Positions 12,801 to 22,905 of a stretch of 64,000 nt of DNA are shown piece by piece (the stretch's first letter is position 1; the number at the start of each line of letters is the position of its first letter). Made by a program: the position numbers and the translations under genes. The DNA comes from Atrina japonica. Lineage: Eukaryota > Mollusca > Bivalvia > Pterioida > Pinnidae. The DNA is taken from contig BROG01000004.1 in the NCBI GenBank assembly GCA_030159075.1, forward strand, positions 124,001 through 188,000, given 5' to 3'. The notes beneath the pieces were generated by a model, which saw nothing but the letters and a program-made list of their open reading frames with translations, did not search any database and was not told the origin of the DNA.

Positions 12801-12970
12801 ATTATTTTTTTTTTCAGTTGACGTTAGCCGACCTTGCAATATTTGATAACCTGGAGAATTTAGAAAGATTTTTCGATGGTTGTTTAAAAGAATGCCCCAC
12901 ACTTTTAAAACACCGAGAGCTTGTTAAGAAACATGAAAAGCTTAAAAATTATATAGAAAACAGAAAATAA
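6700..12970 (+). CDS. Sigma-class glutathione S-transferase (complete, 203 aa, five exons)
   Basis: Exons 6700-6838, 7043-7135, 9553-9668, 11142-11252 and 12818-12970 join in frame (612 nt, 203 aa), the usual sigma GST length. Residues 1-77 form the thioredoxin-fold glutathione-binding domain. [15 protein letters not shown] carries the catalytic Tyr (Y9, before Phe, by analogy with squid GST), [13 protein letters not shown] the cis-Pro loop, and [13 protein letters not shown] the glutathione gamma-glutamyl site. Residues 80-203 form the helical domain, with [10 protein letters not shown] near 154. The start ATG has A at -3 and G at +4 (aaaATGG), and [10 protein letters not shown] is a typical sigma N-terminus. 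The known family roles are glutathione conjugation or prostaglandin D synthase-like isomerisation in the cytosol. The shared exon structure with 119-1400 shows tandem duplication, though the C-termini have diverged strongly. The substrate is unknown. Confidence 0.95.
7043..7135 (+). CDS. GST gene 2, exon 2 (glutathione-binding loop)
   Basis: Acceptor ccttttatag is supported by ttcctttatag. It encodes [20 protein letters not shown], then [11 protein letters not shown]. Ends phase 1 before gtaagt. Confidence 0.95.
8097..8303 (+). CDS. Small ORF in GST intron, hypothetical basic protein fragment
   Basis: 68 codons from [15 protein letters not shown] to VYLSIH. The composition is very basic, with [19 protein letters not shown] followed by [16 protein letters not shown]. 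The pattern of a basic start and then INIG....RW..LK resembles, from memory, N-termini of uncharacterised bivalve proteins that are often multicopy or repeat-associated. It then departs from that pattern after SLKD and stops, so it looks like a truncated gene or element fragment. It sits on the same strand inside the second GST intron with no visible splice partner. Function unknown, and it may not be expressed. Confidence 0.3.
   Translation: MASKAKTNRGRPVKLTDSARKRNRKEVLAKYNKTKINIGKEHDRWISLKDRSNVGSQNKSTHVYLSIH
8969..9418. repeat. 21-bp minisatellite
   Basis: About 21 copies of a 21-bp unit close to catagtccctactagtgtta. Because 21 is a multiple of three, the minus strand stays open and reads as a repeating seven-residue MVTLEGT-like peptide, an artefact of the repeat. 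Confidence 0.93.
9553..9668 (+). CDS. GST gene 2, exon 3
   Basis: 116 nt, incoming phase 1. Encodes [19 protein letters not shown] and on to GEKDVTIK, before donor gtaaat. The acceptor gataatgaag is preceded by a T-rich tract about 15 bases upstream. Confidence 0.9.
9669..11141 (+). other. GST gene 2 intron 3
   Basis: Contains an (ATC)n microsatellite at about 9846-9879 and a short interstitial telomere-like tract at 10793-10826. No exon or other gene seen. Confidence 0.6.
10793..10826. repeat. Interstitial telomere-like (CCCTAA)n tract
   Basis: Five close copies of CCCTAA, the complement of the metazoan telomere repeat TTAGGG, with one substituted unit (CCATAA). It lies inside a GST intron, far from any chromosome end visible here. 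Confidence 0.85.
11142..11252 (+). CDS. GST gene 2, exon 4
   Basis: 111 nt, phase 0 at both ends, between ttgccttgtag and gtacgt. Encodes [18 protein letters not shown] and on to ESGYFVGDS. Confidence 0.94.
11253..12817 (+). other. GST gene 2 intron 4
   Basis: 1.6 kb. The part 11400-11700 is a copy of the dispersed repeat seen at 360-660. No coding exon recognised in the rest. Confidence 0.55.
12818..12970 (+). CDS. GST gene 2, exon 5 with stop
   Basis: Strong acceptor tttttttttcag. Starts [10 protein letters not shown] and ends [10 protein letters not shown] with TAA at 12968-12970. It is four codons shorter than the terminal exon of gene 1. Confidence 0.95.
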   Translation: MTLADLAIFDNLENLERFFDGCLKECPTLLKHRELVKKHEKLKNYIENRK

Positions 12971-13027
12971 TAATTGAATTTGGATATACACGATATATAT
13001 TATCAAACAAACACATTCATGCTATCA

Positions 13028-13033
13028 AATAAA
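13028..13033 (+). terminator. Poly(A) signal of GST gene 2
   Basis: AATAAA 58 bases after the stop codon, nearly the same distance as in gene 1 (61 bases), consistent with paralogous 3' ends. Confidence 0.6.
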
Positions 13034-14597
13034 CAGGAAAGAATTTGTGATCGAAAAAATCACCATTGAATTTATATGCATTTTGTAGTACTTTGAAAAG
13101 AAATATTCAAAGGGGCATCGGCTGCGTTTTTTCCAAAAAATAAATATTTCTGTTTTACTACTTAAATTGATGTTCAGTGGCAAAAAGAGATATACACAGG
13201 CGTAAAAATTCTCAAACTCCTATACATGTATATTTTGTGTTGATTGCTTGAGAAACCCAGTTTGGCAATTACATGTATAGGTTTGCAAATGATTAAAAAG
13301 ACCATACTCATTCACATGCATATTACACTGAACCTTACCTTATTTTCCCAAAATATATAGGAACGCAAGAAATTGTATGCATGTGTATACATGTATCTCT
13401 TAATTGTAATTGTGCAAAAATCTTAGTTGTAAAACGAAACATTATTCTTGTAAATCACAGCTAATGTTCTTTTAAACCTATGAAATAGAATGGGCAATGG
13501 CGGTAGACCAAAATAAAGTCCGGTTGTATACACATGTATGTAATGAAACATTATTTATGGACATTCGTTATATATGTACTGACATTTATTTTTATTATGT
13601 GTAGTATGTCTAAAATTGTAAACAATACATTAGATTTTTGTAATCTTGTTCTGTAAATATATCTAAGATATGTAACTTGCATAAGCTGTAATGTTAAAGA
13701 AGCATTAAGTGTATTTAAGAAAAAATATATTTCGATTTCTTCTACTTGATGTACAACAACAAATAAGAGATATATACAGGCATTAAAAATCTTATATTCC
13801 TATATATTTTTATTAAATAAGGTCAGCTACTGTATGGCATTAATATACAAATACGAGGTTGAGTTAAACAAGTGCCAAACCTGGGTTTCTCAAGCTTTTT
13901 CTACAAAATAAATAGGAATTTAATAATTAAATAGAACTTTTTATTGTATCTCAATCTACGTAGTAGTAAGGCTGAAATTGACAAAACAACACAGCTCATG
14001 TGCCTTTAAGATACCCATAGTATAAATCAGTTTGTTGAATTTGGATATTTCCAAATAACGCTTGGTAAATTCCGGGGGGGAAAATTCATTTCATCGAAAT
14101 ATTGTAATATGATTTTTCTTTAGATAAAATACTTCATATTTTTTATACTGATATTATATTTTAATGATTACTTCATGGGAATCATAAAATAATTACTACA
14201 AATAGGTTTTACATCTGTCATCGAGATTAACTCGGAGGTTAGTTTAATATAAAAAATCTCAGATACCAAAGTAGAAATCTTTAGGATGTCCAATTAGTAT
14301 TGACAAGGAATTGAAAAATCTGATGTGCAATATTTGTTTCCCTTAGATATTTGATCCCCAAAATCATTTTATCTGTACATGGGGCATACTTATCTATCAT
14401 AAAATCTAATAAATATAGTACCTCTCTAGGTATAAAAATTTGACTTTTTACGGAATGAATACCTGAAACCATTTTTACGAAAAAAAAAATGCAAAATTGA
14501 TAAAACTGGAAAGCCGTTTGAGAGTATGTAAAGGGACATTGAGTCTGGAGACGAGAGACAAAAAAACGGAAATCAAGTTTCTGTTCTGATATGTTTA

Positions 14598-14684
14598 GGT
14601 CATCAACCCTTAAAAACAATGTGCCCTTCCGCAAAGCAATGACTTTGACCAGTCCAAATGTGCCTTTAGGGATGAATGAGTTAA
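14598..14684. mobile_element. Palindromic TTAA-type MITE-like element
   Basis: Starts gtcatcaacccttaaaaac and ends tttagggatgaatgagttaa, with internal gaccagtccaaatgtgcct matching the family at 38400-38494 and 58023-58119. Confidence 0.65.
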
Positions 14685-16483
14685 TTGCAGTCCACACGAT
14701 AAGTACATAGGAGAATGTGTACGGAAAAGCTAATTGAAAGTCCGGAAATGAGACATTCAACGTTTCGTATTACACATAGTAAATCCAAGCAAAAACTTCA
14801 AAAGGTGTTAAGTGTCCGATTCACATAAGATGGCTGGGCGGGGTAACCTTTTGATTATCATACGGATGATTCTACACACTTTTCGGTTATGACAAGCTGC
14901 GCTAGAAAAAACATTTTATTCCACACTGTATACTCTCTTATGCATTGTGACAAGTAGGAACGATTACTCTAGTCAGTGTATGTTATGTTATGTTTCATTA
15001 CCTAAATTTTAAACTTGTCCAGGTTAAGAAATGGTTCACGGAACTCCACCCCGCCATATTATATTGATTTTAATATAAGTAAGCTGTTTTAATTTGCCAT
15101 AGTACATGTATATAACATTGCATTAAGTAGTCTTATTTTCAAAACATAAGTGTTTAAATGATAGTAAAAATCTGTACTATGTCAACAATATTTAGGAATC
15201 AAATGTTGGTATATCATTTCCGTTTTATAAAAGTCAAAACTTGTACTTTAAGTTTTATTTAAACTTTATTAATTCTCTCTTGTTTGAAAGTCGCTGTTTC
15301 TATATACATTTTCATGCAAATGATATAAGCATGACATAAAGTTGTATTTTTGCTAAACAAGACCTAAACAAGTCCTCAAGAGTACTGTTTCGGTAACTAG
15401 ATGTCATTAGTTGAGCTCGAATGCAAAATAGATGTAGAGTTCCAAAACGGGAAACGATAACGTACAAGGTCAGAATCAAATTAAATGTATTCACAAATCC
15501 GTCTAAGAGTAACCACTGTAAAAAGATAACACCTTGATCTTTTAAATCAAGTTAAAATATATTTTTTACCTGTTTTGGGCTATTTCAAGATAGATTGACA
15601 TACTGACAAACAATTGGAAAGAGGGATAGACAAGCAACGGAAAGATTACTTTAGTATGAAATAAACTGCTGGCACCGGAAAGCCAGGTATTGGGTTTGTG
15701 TTTACTCTCAGGGACGGATGTGATTAATCATTTTTTGTTTATTTCTATTACTCTTATTTTTACATTGTTTGATTTCATTTAAAACGTTGTGATGTGATAA
15801 ATTAATCAGGGTTGATTAAGAGTTTTCGATTTGGTTTAAAACCGATAGCTTTTCTTTAAAGTGTTATTTCAAAAAGTGTCATTGATGTTTTAGCATTTTA
15901 TCTATTTTCATCATTTTTTGAAATTTGTTTATTAACTTATAAAAATTATTTGTTTTGAAGTTGCATCTTGCAGAAAACTTATCAACTTTCAGTCATATTT
16001 ACTGTCCTCTTGGTTGTTACGCCATCATGTAGAAACAACACTCTTAAACTTCGGCACAGTCCTTATTGACATATCTATTAGTTTACAAGCGCTACGGTGA
16101 ATTAAAACGTTCGGTTTACCCAGATAAAACAGCAACGACGTCTGGCGCAGAAGGTGAAGTGAAGTTTCCGAATTAAAACACGGCAATGGAAAGGGAGATG
16201 GCGTCTGAGATGTCGGTTTGTGTTATTTGTAAGGACAAATGTAGAAAATACAATTTTAGAAGATTTTATTTTTTTTTTTAGATTTTGTGATTTCGATGTA
16301 TGTATATTCAACTCATCAACCATAGGTTTACAAACACACAGTTGTGACATTTCTAGTTGACAATCTAAAAACATATTTTATGTAATCAATCATACATGAA
16401 TATCAAATAAAATACTTTAAATATTATCTAATGGTTTCTATTTTCAATATAAAACATCTCAGATACCAAAGTATAAATCCTAC

Positions 16484-16670
16484 GGATGTCCAGGACACAG
16501 ATACAAACCCGGCAAAAATGTACAAACACGGACCTCTGGAAACCATGAGGTGGGATCAGGTGTCATAGAGGAGTAAGCATCCACTGTTGACACCCGCCGC
16601 GAGTCCACAGTCAAATCCAAATGACATACGTGAGGAACGAATCCTCGTCAACAACCGCTGTCGAAGTATT
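16484..16670 (+). repeat. Dispersed repeat copy 1
   Basis: Contains ggacctctggaaaccatgag, gtgggatcaggtg, gtaagcatcc and cacccgccgcgagtcc. The same order of blocks occurs at 17040-17215 and, inverted, at 19640-19790. It resembles a repeat I recall as widespread in bivalve genomes. Class undetermined. Confidence 0.6.
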
Positions 16671-17039
16671 TGAAATTACATCATTGAACATATGTCTATT
16701 TAAATTGAATTTATTGGAAATTGAATATATACATGTATGTTAAAGAGAAAAATCTGTATTGGCTACTAATGGAAAATATTGCAATAGATCAATGATCAAA
16801 GAGAGCATTTAAAAGCTTAAAATCTTCAACCAATAATGGTGAGACGAAAAGAAAGTAAACGAAAAAGAAGAAAAAACAAAAAGGACTGGATAAAATCCTT
16901 AATTAAACTTACAATAAGACAAACAAATGCAATCACACCATGTACAGTATCAAAGTTTACTTTGTGTGAATTCCATGAAATGTTTTCAGTATTTTACCGA
17001 TATAAAACTTCCAAAGTATTCATCGAAAGAGGGTTAGTG

Positions 17040-17215
17040 AGACAATATACAAGTCAGCTGAAAATCGGAAACAGACGGATCTCTGAAACTCCAGAGGTGG
17101 GATCAGGTGCCTTGGAGATGTAAGCATCCCATGTCCACCGGTCACACCCGCCGTGAATCCACAATTAAATTCCAATGAAATAATTAAGGAATGAATTCTC
17201 GTCATTATGTTAAAC
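17040..17215 (+). repeat. Dispersed repeat copy 2
   Basis: Shares cggatctctgaaactccag, ggtgggatcaggtgcc, gtaagcatcccatgtccacc and cacccgccgtgaatcc with 16484-16670, about 550 bases away in direct orientation. Confidence 0.6.
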
Positions 17216-17804
17216 CGATTCAACAACAATGTGAAGAAATGAAATAGATATGACCTAGACATGCAAAATCAACAAAGGTGGATAACTAAAAAGGGTGTTT
17301 GTAGAGCAATTTCTGTACGTGGCGTATTTTCAAGATTTATTCTACACCGTATATGGGGAGCTTAAGTAAAGAAATAATTTAAATATGGTCCAGACAAATA
17401 AAATCCACAAAGGAAAATAACTGAAAATTAAATGTGGCAGGAGCGCACTTTTTGTATGCGACACTCGGTCTTTTAAAGATGTATACCTGTACCAAATATG
17501 AGGGGCTTAGTGGAAGAAAGAGTACGATACGGCTCGGACAAAGCAAAAGAAAAAGAGGGATGAACGGAAGGACACAGCCCAAACCTATAGTCCACTATTC
17601 GGCACTGGTCTTCGTCAGGATACAGACATGTGGCGTAAAATATGACGTCTTGTTATTTCTTGTTCTGGCAAGACGTTATTTTACGGGAGACTAGTTCTCT
17701 CGAACCATGAGCCGTTTGCTATGAATTTGGGTTCGGTCGATTGTTTTGGGGTTTGTCGTTATGCATAGCAGTTAATTAAACGAAAAAATTCTTGTAATTG
17801 AACT

Positions 17805-17935
17805 TTAAATGTTGTTTTACGCCACACTCAACAATTTTAGTCATATGGTTTTAGTGGTGGTGAAGAGAACCCGGTTACAATGTACCTGGGAAGAGACCAC
17901 CGGCGAACCTCACAAAATCAGCTAATAGTAATACT
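17805..17935 (-). mobile_element. SINE fragment (minus strand, family B)
   Basis: The reverse complement reads gctgattttgtgagg, ggtggtctcttcccaggtac, attgtaaccgggtt and ends gtggcgtaaaacaaca. It has the same block order as the body of the SINE at 18591-18830. The tRNA-like head is missing. Confidence 0.6.
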
Positions 17936-18590
17936 CAAACCGGCGCTGACTCGATATTTACTATCTGGCACTGGTCTACCAGGTAAGTGTTTGACCAAGC
18001 ATGGCTGTCGTGCTTGGTCTTGAACTCAGTTTGGCTGCCGTTGTGATCTCATCTGGGATTATGCTATTGCCTGTTGGATCTTGGTAATAGACAATTTTTG
18101 TTGCATCTGCCTTGACGAAGTTTCTCTTTGCCGCTTATCCGTGTGTCTTCTGGTTTAAATATTGACAGGGATACACACCATGTAGTTGGTGCATGATCTT
18201 TCAGCAAATATGGTGAGCTGCAGTTCGGTGTTGTTTTTGTGACTTCCATCATAATTGATCAATCATGGCTGTATCACATCCTGGAGTTCTGTTGTTTTAA
18301 CCATTGTAGATAATGCAGGCTGTCCAAGGCTGTACCTTTGCTAGATCATCGTGAGTGTGTCCTGGTGGAGATCCCAGACTGGAACTGCATACTCACGTGT
18401 CAGTCTGGCTAGAGCGATGTCACATGGTGTTTTTCACCTGAAAACTGTACACTCTTATATTCTTTCTGGGGAATCAAGTGGTCATTGAGTCATTAACGAC
18501 GTTTTGTTGCATTTTCCTATTCCAAGTCAGGTTGACGCTGCTGTTCACAGAACGGTAGTTCACACTACAACCTCCATTTGGTAATGGGAC

Positions 18591-18830
18591 CTCTGTGGCC
18601 GGGTGGTTAGAGCATCGCGCTTTGAGTCATGAAGTCTCTCACTTCTGGTAAACGCAGGTTGAGCGTAAACTGATTTTGTGAGGACGTTTGCCAGTTTATT
18701 TGTGGAAGATCAGTGGTCTCTTCTTGGGAACATTGAAACTGGGTTATCTCCTCCACTATTAAAAACTGGCAGCCACCATATAACGGAATGAATGTTTAGT
18801 TTGGCGTAAAACACTATTTAAAATTAAAAA
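18591..18830 (+). mobile_element. tRNA-derived SINE, family B
   Basis: Head ctctgtggccgggtggttag has the A-box form of Ser/Leu-type tRNAs, followed by agagcatcgcgcttt and a body with ctgattttgtgag, ggtctcttcttggga and ggcagccaccatataac, ending gttttagtttggcgtaaaac-like sequence and an A-rich tail. It interrupts the minus-strand LINE relic. Related copies: 58979-59232, 63655-63875, 17805-17935 (minus). Confidence 0.75.
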
Positions 18831-19148
18831 AAGAAGGATGTGAAAAAATGATATCGACTTGTCTTCTCCCAGACATGCAGATGATCGTGCATTTTTGTGG
18901 GTAGAAATGCATCTGTCATTTTTTCCCGAAAACTTCAGAATTGCGAGGTCAATGTCGGGTGTGGGTATGACTTGCAATTATAAAAGGTGGTCATCCACAC
19001 ATAGCCTGGCGTATCGTCGATGTGTAGTAAAACAAGAACTGTCTAAAAGTTGTCCTATGGGGATTCCCAAGATGTCCACTGCGTCGGCGATATAGTCGAC
19101 CAGAACAACTGATGCTGGTGATAATATTCCCCATATCATTGCATGCAA

Positions 19149-19442
19149 CGGGAGCCGACCTGGCTCAGTCGGTAGCGCTGCGCTCGACTCTTGATCGTAA
19201 GGTAGTGAGTTCAAGTCCAGCCGGCGGCAAGTTGGTTTTTTTTCCTTCGCATGAGACAGTAAAAACCGAGGTCCCGTGTCACATTAGGTGTCGGCACGTT
19301 AAAGAACCATCACTGCTCAATGGCCGTAAGTTCTGAGTATAGGCCAAAACTTGAAGCCCTTCACCGGCATTTGGTGACGTCTCCATATGAGTGAAAGATT
19401 CTTGTGTGGGAGTTTAAACAATAATAAACAAACAAACAAACA
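19149..19442 (+). mobile_element. tRNA-Lys-derived SINE, family A, full length
   Basis: The head gccgacctggctcagtcgg (A box), gactcttgatc (anticodon-arm like, CTT as in tRNA-Lys) and gagttcaagtcc (B box) make a tRNA-derived RNA polymerase III promoter. The body carries aaaaccgaggtcccgtgtc, gtcggcacgttaaagaacc and ggtgacgtctccatatgagt, and it ends in an (AAAC)n tail. The 10-base direct repeat catgcaacgg flanks it (about 19141 and 19444), a target-site duplication proving retroposition. Inserted in the LINE relic. Confidence 0.88.
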
Positions 19443-19639
19443 ACATGCAACGGACGTTAGTTAGACTGGTCCCTAAACTGATGTTAATCCCGTGCTTCTC
19501 TTCCTTTTCATCTTGTGTATAGGAACTATACCTTTGCTTCCCTCCAGTGTTCTGGGATGGCCTCATGGTTAATAAATTGCTAATAAATCCTTGTAATGTT
19601 GAGGTACCTGTTCGATGGTGGTAGTTGGGTCGTCTGTAC

Positions 19640-19790
19640 AAATTGTGACGAGAATTTATCCCCCACTTATTTGATTTCAATTTGACTGTGGGCTCGCGGC
19701 GGATATGACCGGTCAACAGGGAATGCTTACTCAGCCTCCGTGGCACATTATCGCACTTCTGGATTTTCAGAGGTCCTTGTTTTTTCATTG
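19640..19790 (-). repeat. Dispersed repeat copy 3 (inverted)
   Basis: The reverse complement contains aaggacctctgaaaatccag, gagtaagcattccctgttg, accggtcatatccgccgcga and gaattctcgtcacaatt-like sequence, matching 16484-16670 and 17040-17215. Confidence 0.6.
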
Positions 19791-21194
19791 TAAAACAACA
19801 TAAATGAGGAGAAAATGATTGTATATCTTTAACGTGAAAGCGTTCTTCGTGTAAGCAAAATCAACAGTTTACACGGTAACTAGAACTGATTCATAAATCA
19901 ATAGGCCTACTGCCAACAATGAATATACATTTGTGTGTAATAGGCGGTTTATTTTTTTGGTTTTTGTTTGTTTGTTTGTTTGTTTGGTTGGTTGGTTTTT
20001 TTTTTTTTTTTTTGGTTTGTTTTGGTTTGTTTTTGTTTTTGATTTTTGTTTTTTTTTGTAAAATAATGTTACCAAAAAAGAAAAGTAACTTAAAATCGGG
20101 GCAGAAATTCGGTCTAGATGTGTAACTACAAATTGATAATTTGTATGATGCCCAAAATAATATATAGACCCTACGTATATTTGCAATAAGAAATAACCAG
20201 CGATACGTAATGTCTAACTGTTAGACTTTTAAAAATCTCTATTATAACAAATGAGTCATTTTAAATACATCTTGATAAATTCAAAGGAGCTGCATGATTT
20301 TACGGGCCTCTTTCACATGAGCAGATCCAGGATTTTTTGAAAGGGGGTTGAGTATAAACTTCTACAATAGCAGAAAATTACGTATAGTACGTACTGTAAT
20401 GCACGAAACTGTGCATGCGATCCGTTTTTATTGTTTTCATGAATTATGCCTTTTTATCATGCAATAAATATTTACAACAGTGGGGTGGTCAAGATTTTTT
20501 TAAAAGGTGCGTGGTTTTTAGGCTGGTGACATAAAATTATACTTATTGTGATGCAATGCATAGACCTACATCATCAAAAGCCGACTGAGTATTTAAAATT
20601 TGGGTGGGTGTAAATTTAAAAATTATTCGCCGAGCGGAGCGAGGTGCGAAAATTTGAGGAAAATTAGTTTTTAATTTTCCGACCATTTATAGAAAAATTA
20701 AAGGTTTCACACCTATTTTATGAACTTTGAGGGCAAGCTCTCCCTGGTCAATGCACATAATTTTAAGTGTTTTATCAATTGTGAGGCAATATTTCATAAG
20801 GGGGTCATGTTTTATGCATCTAATAAAAACAATAATTAGTAATCCGCTAGTAAATCACATTGATTACCTTTCTCAAAAGAAGTTTGGGATTAAAATTTTC
20901 AGAGAAAATAGCTGATAATAATTAAGCTAATAAAATGCAATTTTTGTTTACAAATAAATCGTCATAATCATACATGCTGAAAAAACCGCAAACGATAACA
21001 TATTTACCGATATGTACAAAGCCGGTAGTCCAAATCTATAAAATATACAAATCCAGGATGGATTCAAGATTTCAAGTTAGAGGGACGAGTATAATTTATA
21101 GTTGTTTTCGCCGAGCGTAGCGAGGAGCGAAAATTTCGCTAGGCCTAATTGAAAAGCTCTGGAAAGTCATTTTCTGGATTTCAGACGTGATGAT

Positions 21195-21322
<128 letters not shown>

Positions 21323-21449
21323 TCAACCCCCCCCCCCTTGAAACCGCCAATGTTTCATGATGTAACCTTTATAAATACATCCGACAAACACGTAGAAATG
21401 AAAGTACGAACTAGGTCACATAGGTAGCGCTTCAACCTGATACGTGGAC

Positions 21450-21518
21450 TATAAATAGACCAAAAGGATTGGCGCGCCATGTTGAATTGAAATCAGAAAA
21501 ACAACAGGTGTTAACAGG
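21450..21518 (+). promoter_or_regulatory. Candidate distal contactin promoter and untranslated first exon
   Basis: TATAAATA at 21450-21457 is followed about 28 bases later by a possible start site near 21480, and by a donor-like aacag|gtaaaa with gt at 21518. A noncoding exon must lie upstream of 22827, because the start-codon exon is preceded by an acceptor-like sequence. This is one of two candidates and neither is proven. Confidence 0.25.
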
Positions 21519-22595
21519 TAAAAATTTATATTCAAGTATTTTGTTTCATTTTATGAATGAAACAGATTAAATGGACATTAAATTTGAAGATTAATTTGCT
21601 TAAGCAATGAAACACCGCCGTATGTCAATGTTATACGTAATTTGAATCGCAAATTAGATTAGCAGGGTAAAGACAGTACCGGATATTATTTTTATAAATT
21701 ATCAGATGATTCACCTATGATGAACAGTAAGCTCTTTATCGTAACCGAGTTGACATCCTGCTCGTAAACATTCCTCACTGGGGATTAAATGAATTTCCAT
21801 AAGGTAAACTGTTTAATGTATATAATGTAATTTTTTAATGAAATTGTTACTACAAAACTATTTTGCATTTTTGGTCAGTTGAATTTATTTTAATTTATGT
21901 TTGATTTACGATAATTTGAAGGCAACAGGACAGGTCTGTTGGAATATTATCAGGCTAATTAACTCATCAAACCCTGTAGACACATTTGGACCTGCCCATT
22001 TCAAAGAATGGTTAAGTCCACTGTAAAAATTCAGGGGTGTAAGATTTACATTGTAAAATTAAAGTTTTATAATAATTTCCCCATGCAATATGAACTTGTT
22101 CACTCCTGAACTGACAATGGACCATACTTTTTATTGATCTGGGTGGGTCGGTCTAAATGTGACCACAGGGGATGATGAATAATAATTTATGTTCTAATTC
22201 GCCAGTCTCAACCGAACATAAATTATTTATAAAATAAACTCAACACATAAATAGGATAAGCTCGCATGTGCGAGTGCAACAGACTTTATTACATATAAAT
22301 TACATAAATATCTGCGTAAGTCTAGTAAAACATCACACTCAAACCATTTTCTACAAAAAATGAAAAGGTAATTAATATCATGTACAATATTACAATATAG
22401 TGAAAAACAACGGACGGGTGGGTGGGGAATAATGCGTCTGTTGCACAAGGCGGCGAAGCTTCGAATACCTTATATTCTTACTAATAACTCAGGTAACATT
22501 ACCTGGTCACAATTTTCATGCTTTTAACGCAGCTACCCCTAATAAACAATTACTGACCAATCGCCTTGCGATAAACAACAATAGAAACAACATAA

Positions 22596-22703
22596 CACGT
22601 GTTTACTGTAAACACACCCACGTGTATACGTAACTATTATAAATACATAAGTAGAGGGTAAACACAGGAGTGTATGGCTCATTTTCTCTATTATCTTTCA
22701 CAG
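22596..22703 (+). promoter_or_regulatory. Candidate proximal contactin promoter and first exon
   Basis: Two CACGTG E-boxes (in aacacgtgtt and cccacgtgta) precede TATAAATA at 22638-22645. A start near 22668 would give a short exon ending cacag|gtaggc (gt at 22704), with a 123-base intron to the acceptor ttgtgattccag at 22826. The spacing is typical of a TATA promoter, but no transcript evidence exists here. Confidence 0.3.
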
Positions 22704-22838
22704 GTAGGCCTAATTTGTATATTTTAAGCCTGAAGTTCAAGCCAAGCCAGATCAATACATCCATATACAAGTACTACGTACAGTAGCTTTGTTTGTAAAT
22801 CACCTCAGATAATTTTGTGATTCCAGGTGAATGGTGTC

Positions 22839-22905
22839 ATGCTGATATTTATACTCGTTTTGTTATCACAATGGACGACTTTAACAAAAGCACAGTTTTA
22901 TTACG
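22839..22905 (+). CDS. Cont: Contactin exon 1 (coding): start and signal peptide
   Basis: ATG at 22839 begins MLIFILVLLSQWTTLTKAQ, a hydrophobic signal peptide with likely cleavage after KAQ, then FYY and a phase-1 donor ggtatttat. It joins GAC-TGC-CCA of the next exon in frame. An out-of-frame upstream ATG at 22831 (MVSC, stop 22843-22845) overlaps this start and could reduce initiation. Confidence 0.85.

Larger units (their letters stand above)
13034..17800. other. Intergenic region after GST gene 2
   Basis: No gene could be supported. It contains a TTAA-type MITE (14598-14684), a fragment of the 360-660 repeat (about 15640-15720) and two copies of a dispersed repeat (16484-16670, 17040-17215). 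A 159-codon minus-strand open frame (14281-14760) overlaps the MITE and is not convincing. Confidence 0.6.
18020..19625 (-). pseudogene. Decayed non-LTR retrotransposon reverse transcriptase (LINE relic)
   Basis: Minus-strand translation across several frames gives, in order, the blocks expected of a Jockey/CR1-type reverse transcriptase. PEHWREAKV is near 19540, LTNVRC near 19450, and GIPIGQLL (for GVPQGTVLG) near 19040. LLHIDDTPGYV (for YINDLP) is near 19000, LHVWEKTSRYHFF near 18860, YAVPVWDLHQD near 18390, and NKNCLLPRSNRQ near 18080. Frames change between blocks and stops occur, so it is inactive. It is interrupted by SINEs at 18591-18830 and 19149-19442. The part between LTNVRC and GIPIGQ is much shorter than in intact elements, implying deletion. 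The clade is a guess and the RT assignment is fairly secure. Confidence 0.65.

Noticed and set aside
14281..14760. Minus-strand 159-codon open frame with a segment IPREVLYLLDFMIDKYA
   Set aside because: The segment faintly recalls RhoGAP-like proteins, but the frame runs through a MITE (14598-14684), has no clear splice sites or full domain, and could not be supported.
16836..17123. 95-codon + strand open frame starting with basic residues
   Set aside because: Low-complexity A-rich start running into the dispersed repeat at 17040. No family recognised.
19149..19230. Possible functional tRNA-Lys gene
   Set aside because: It is the head of a SINE: it continues into the SINE body and tail, has target-site duplications, and the acceptor stem does not pair well.
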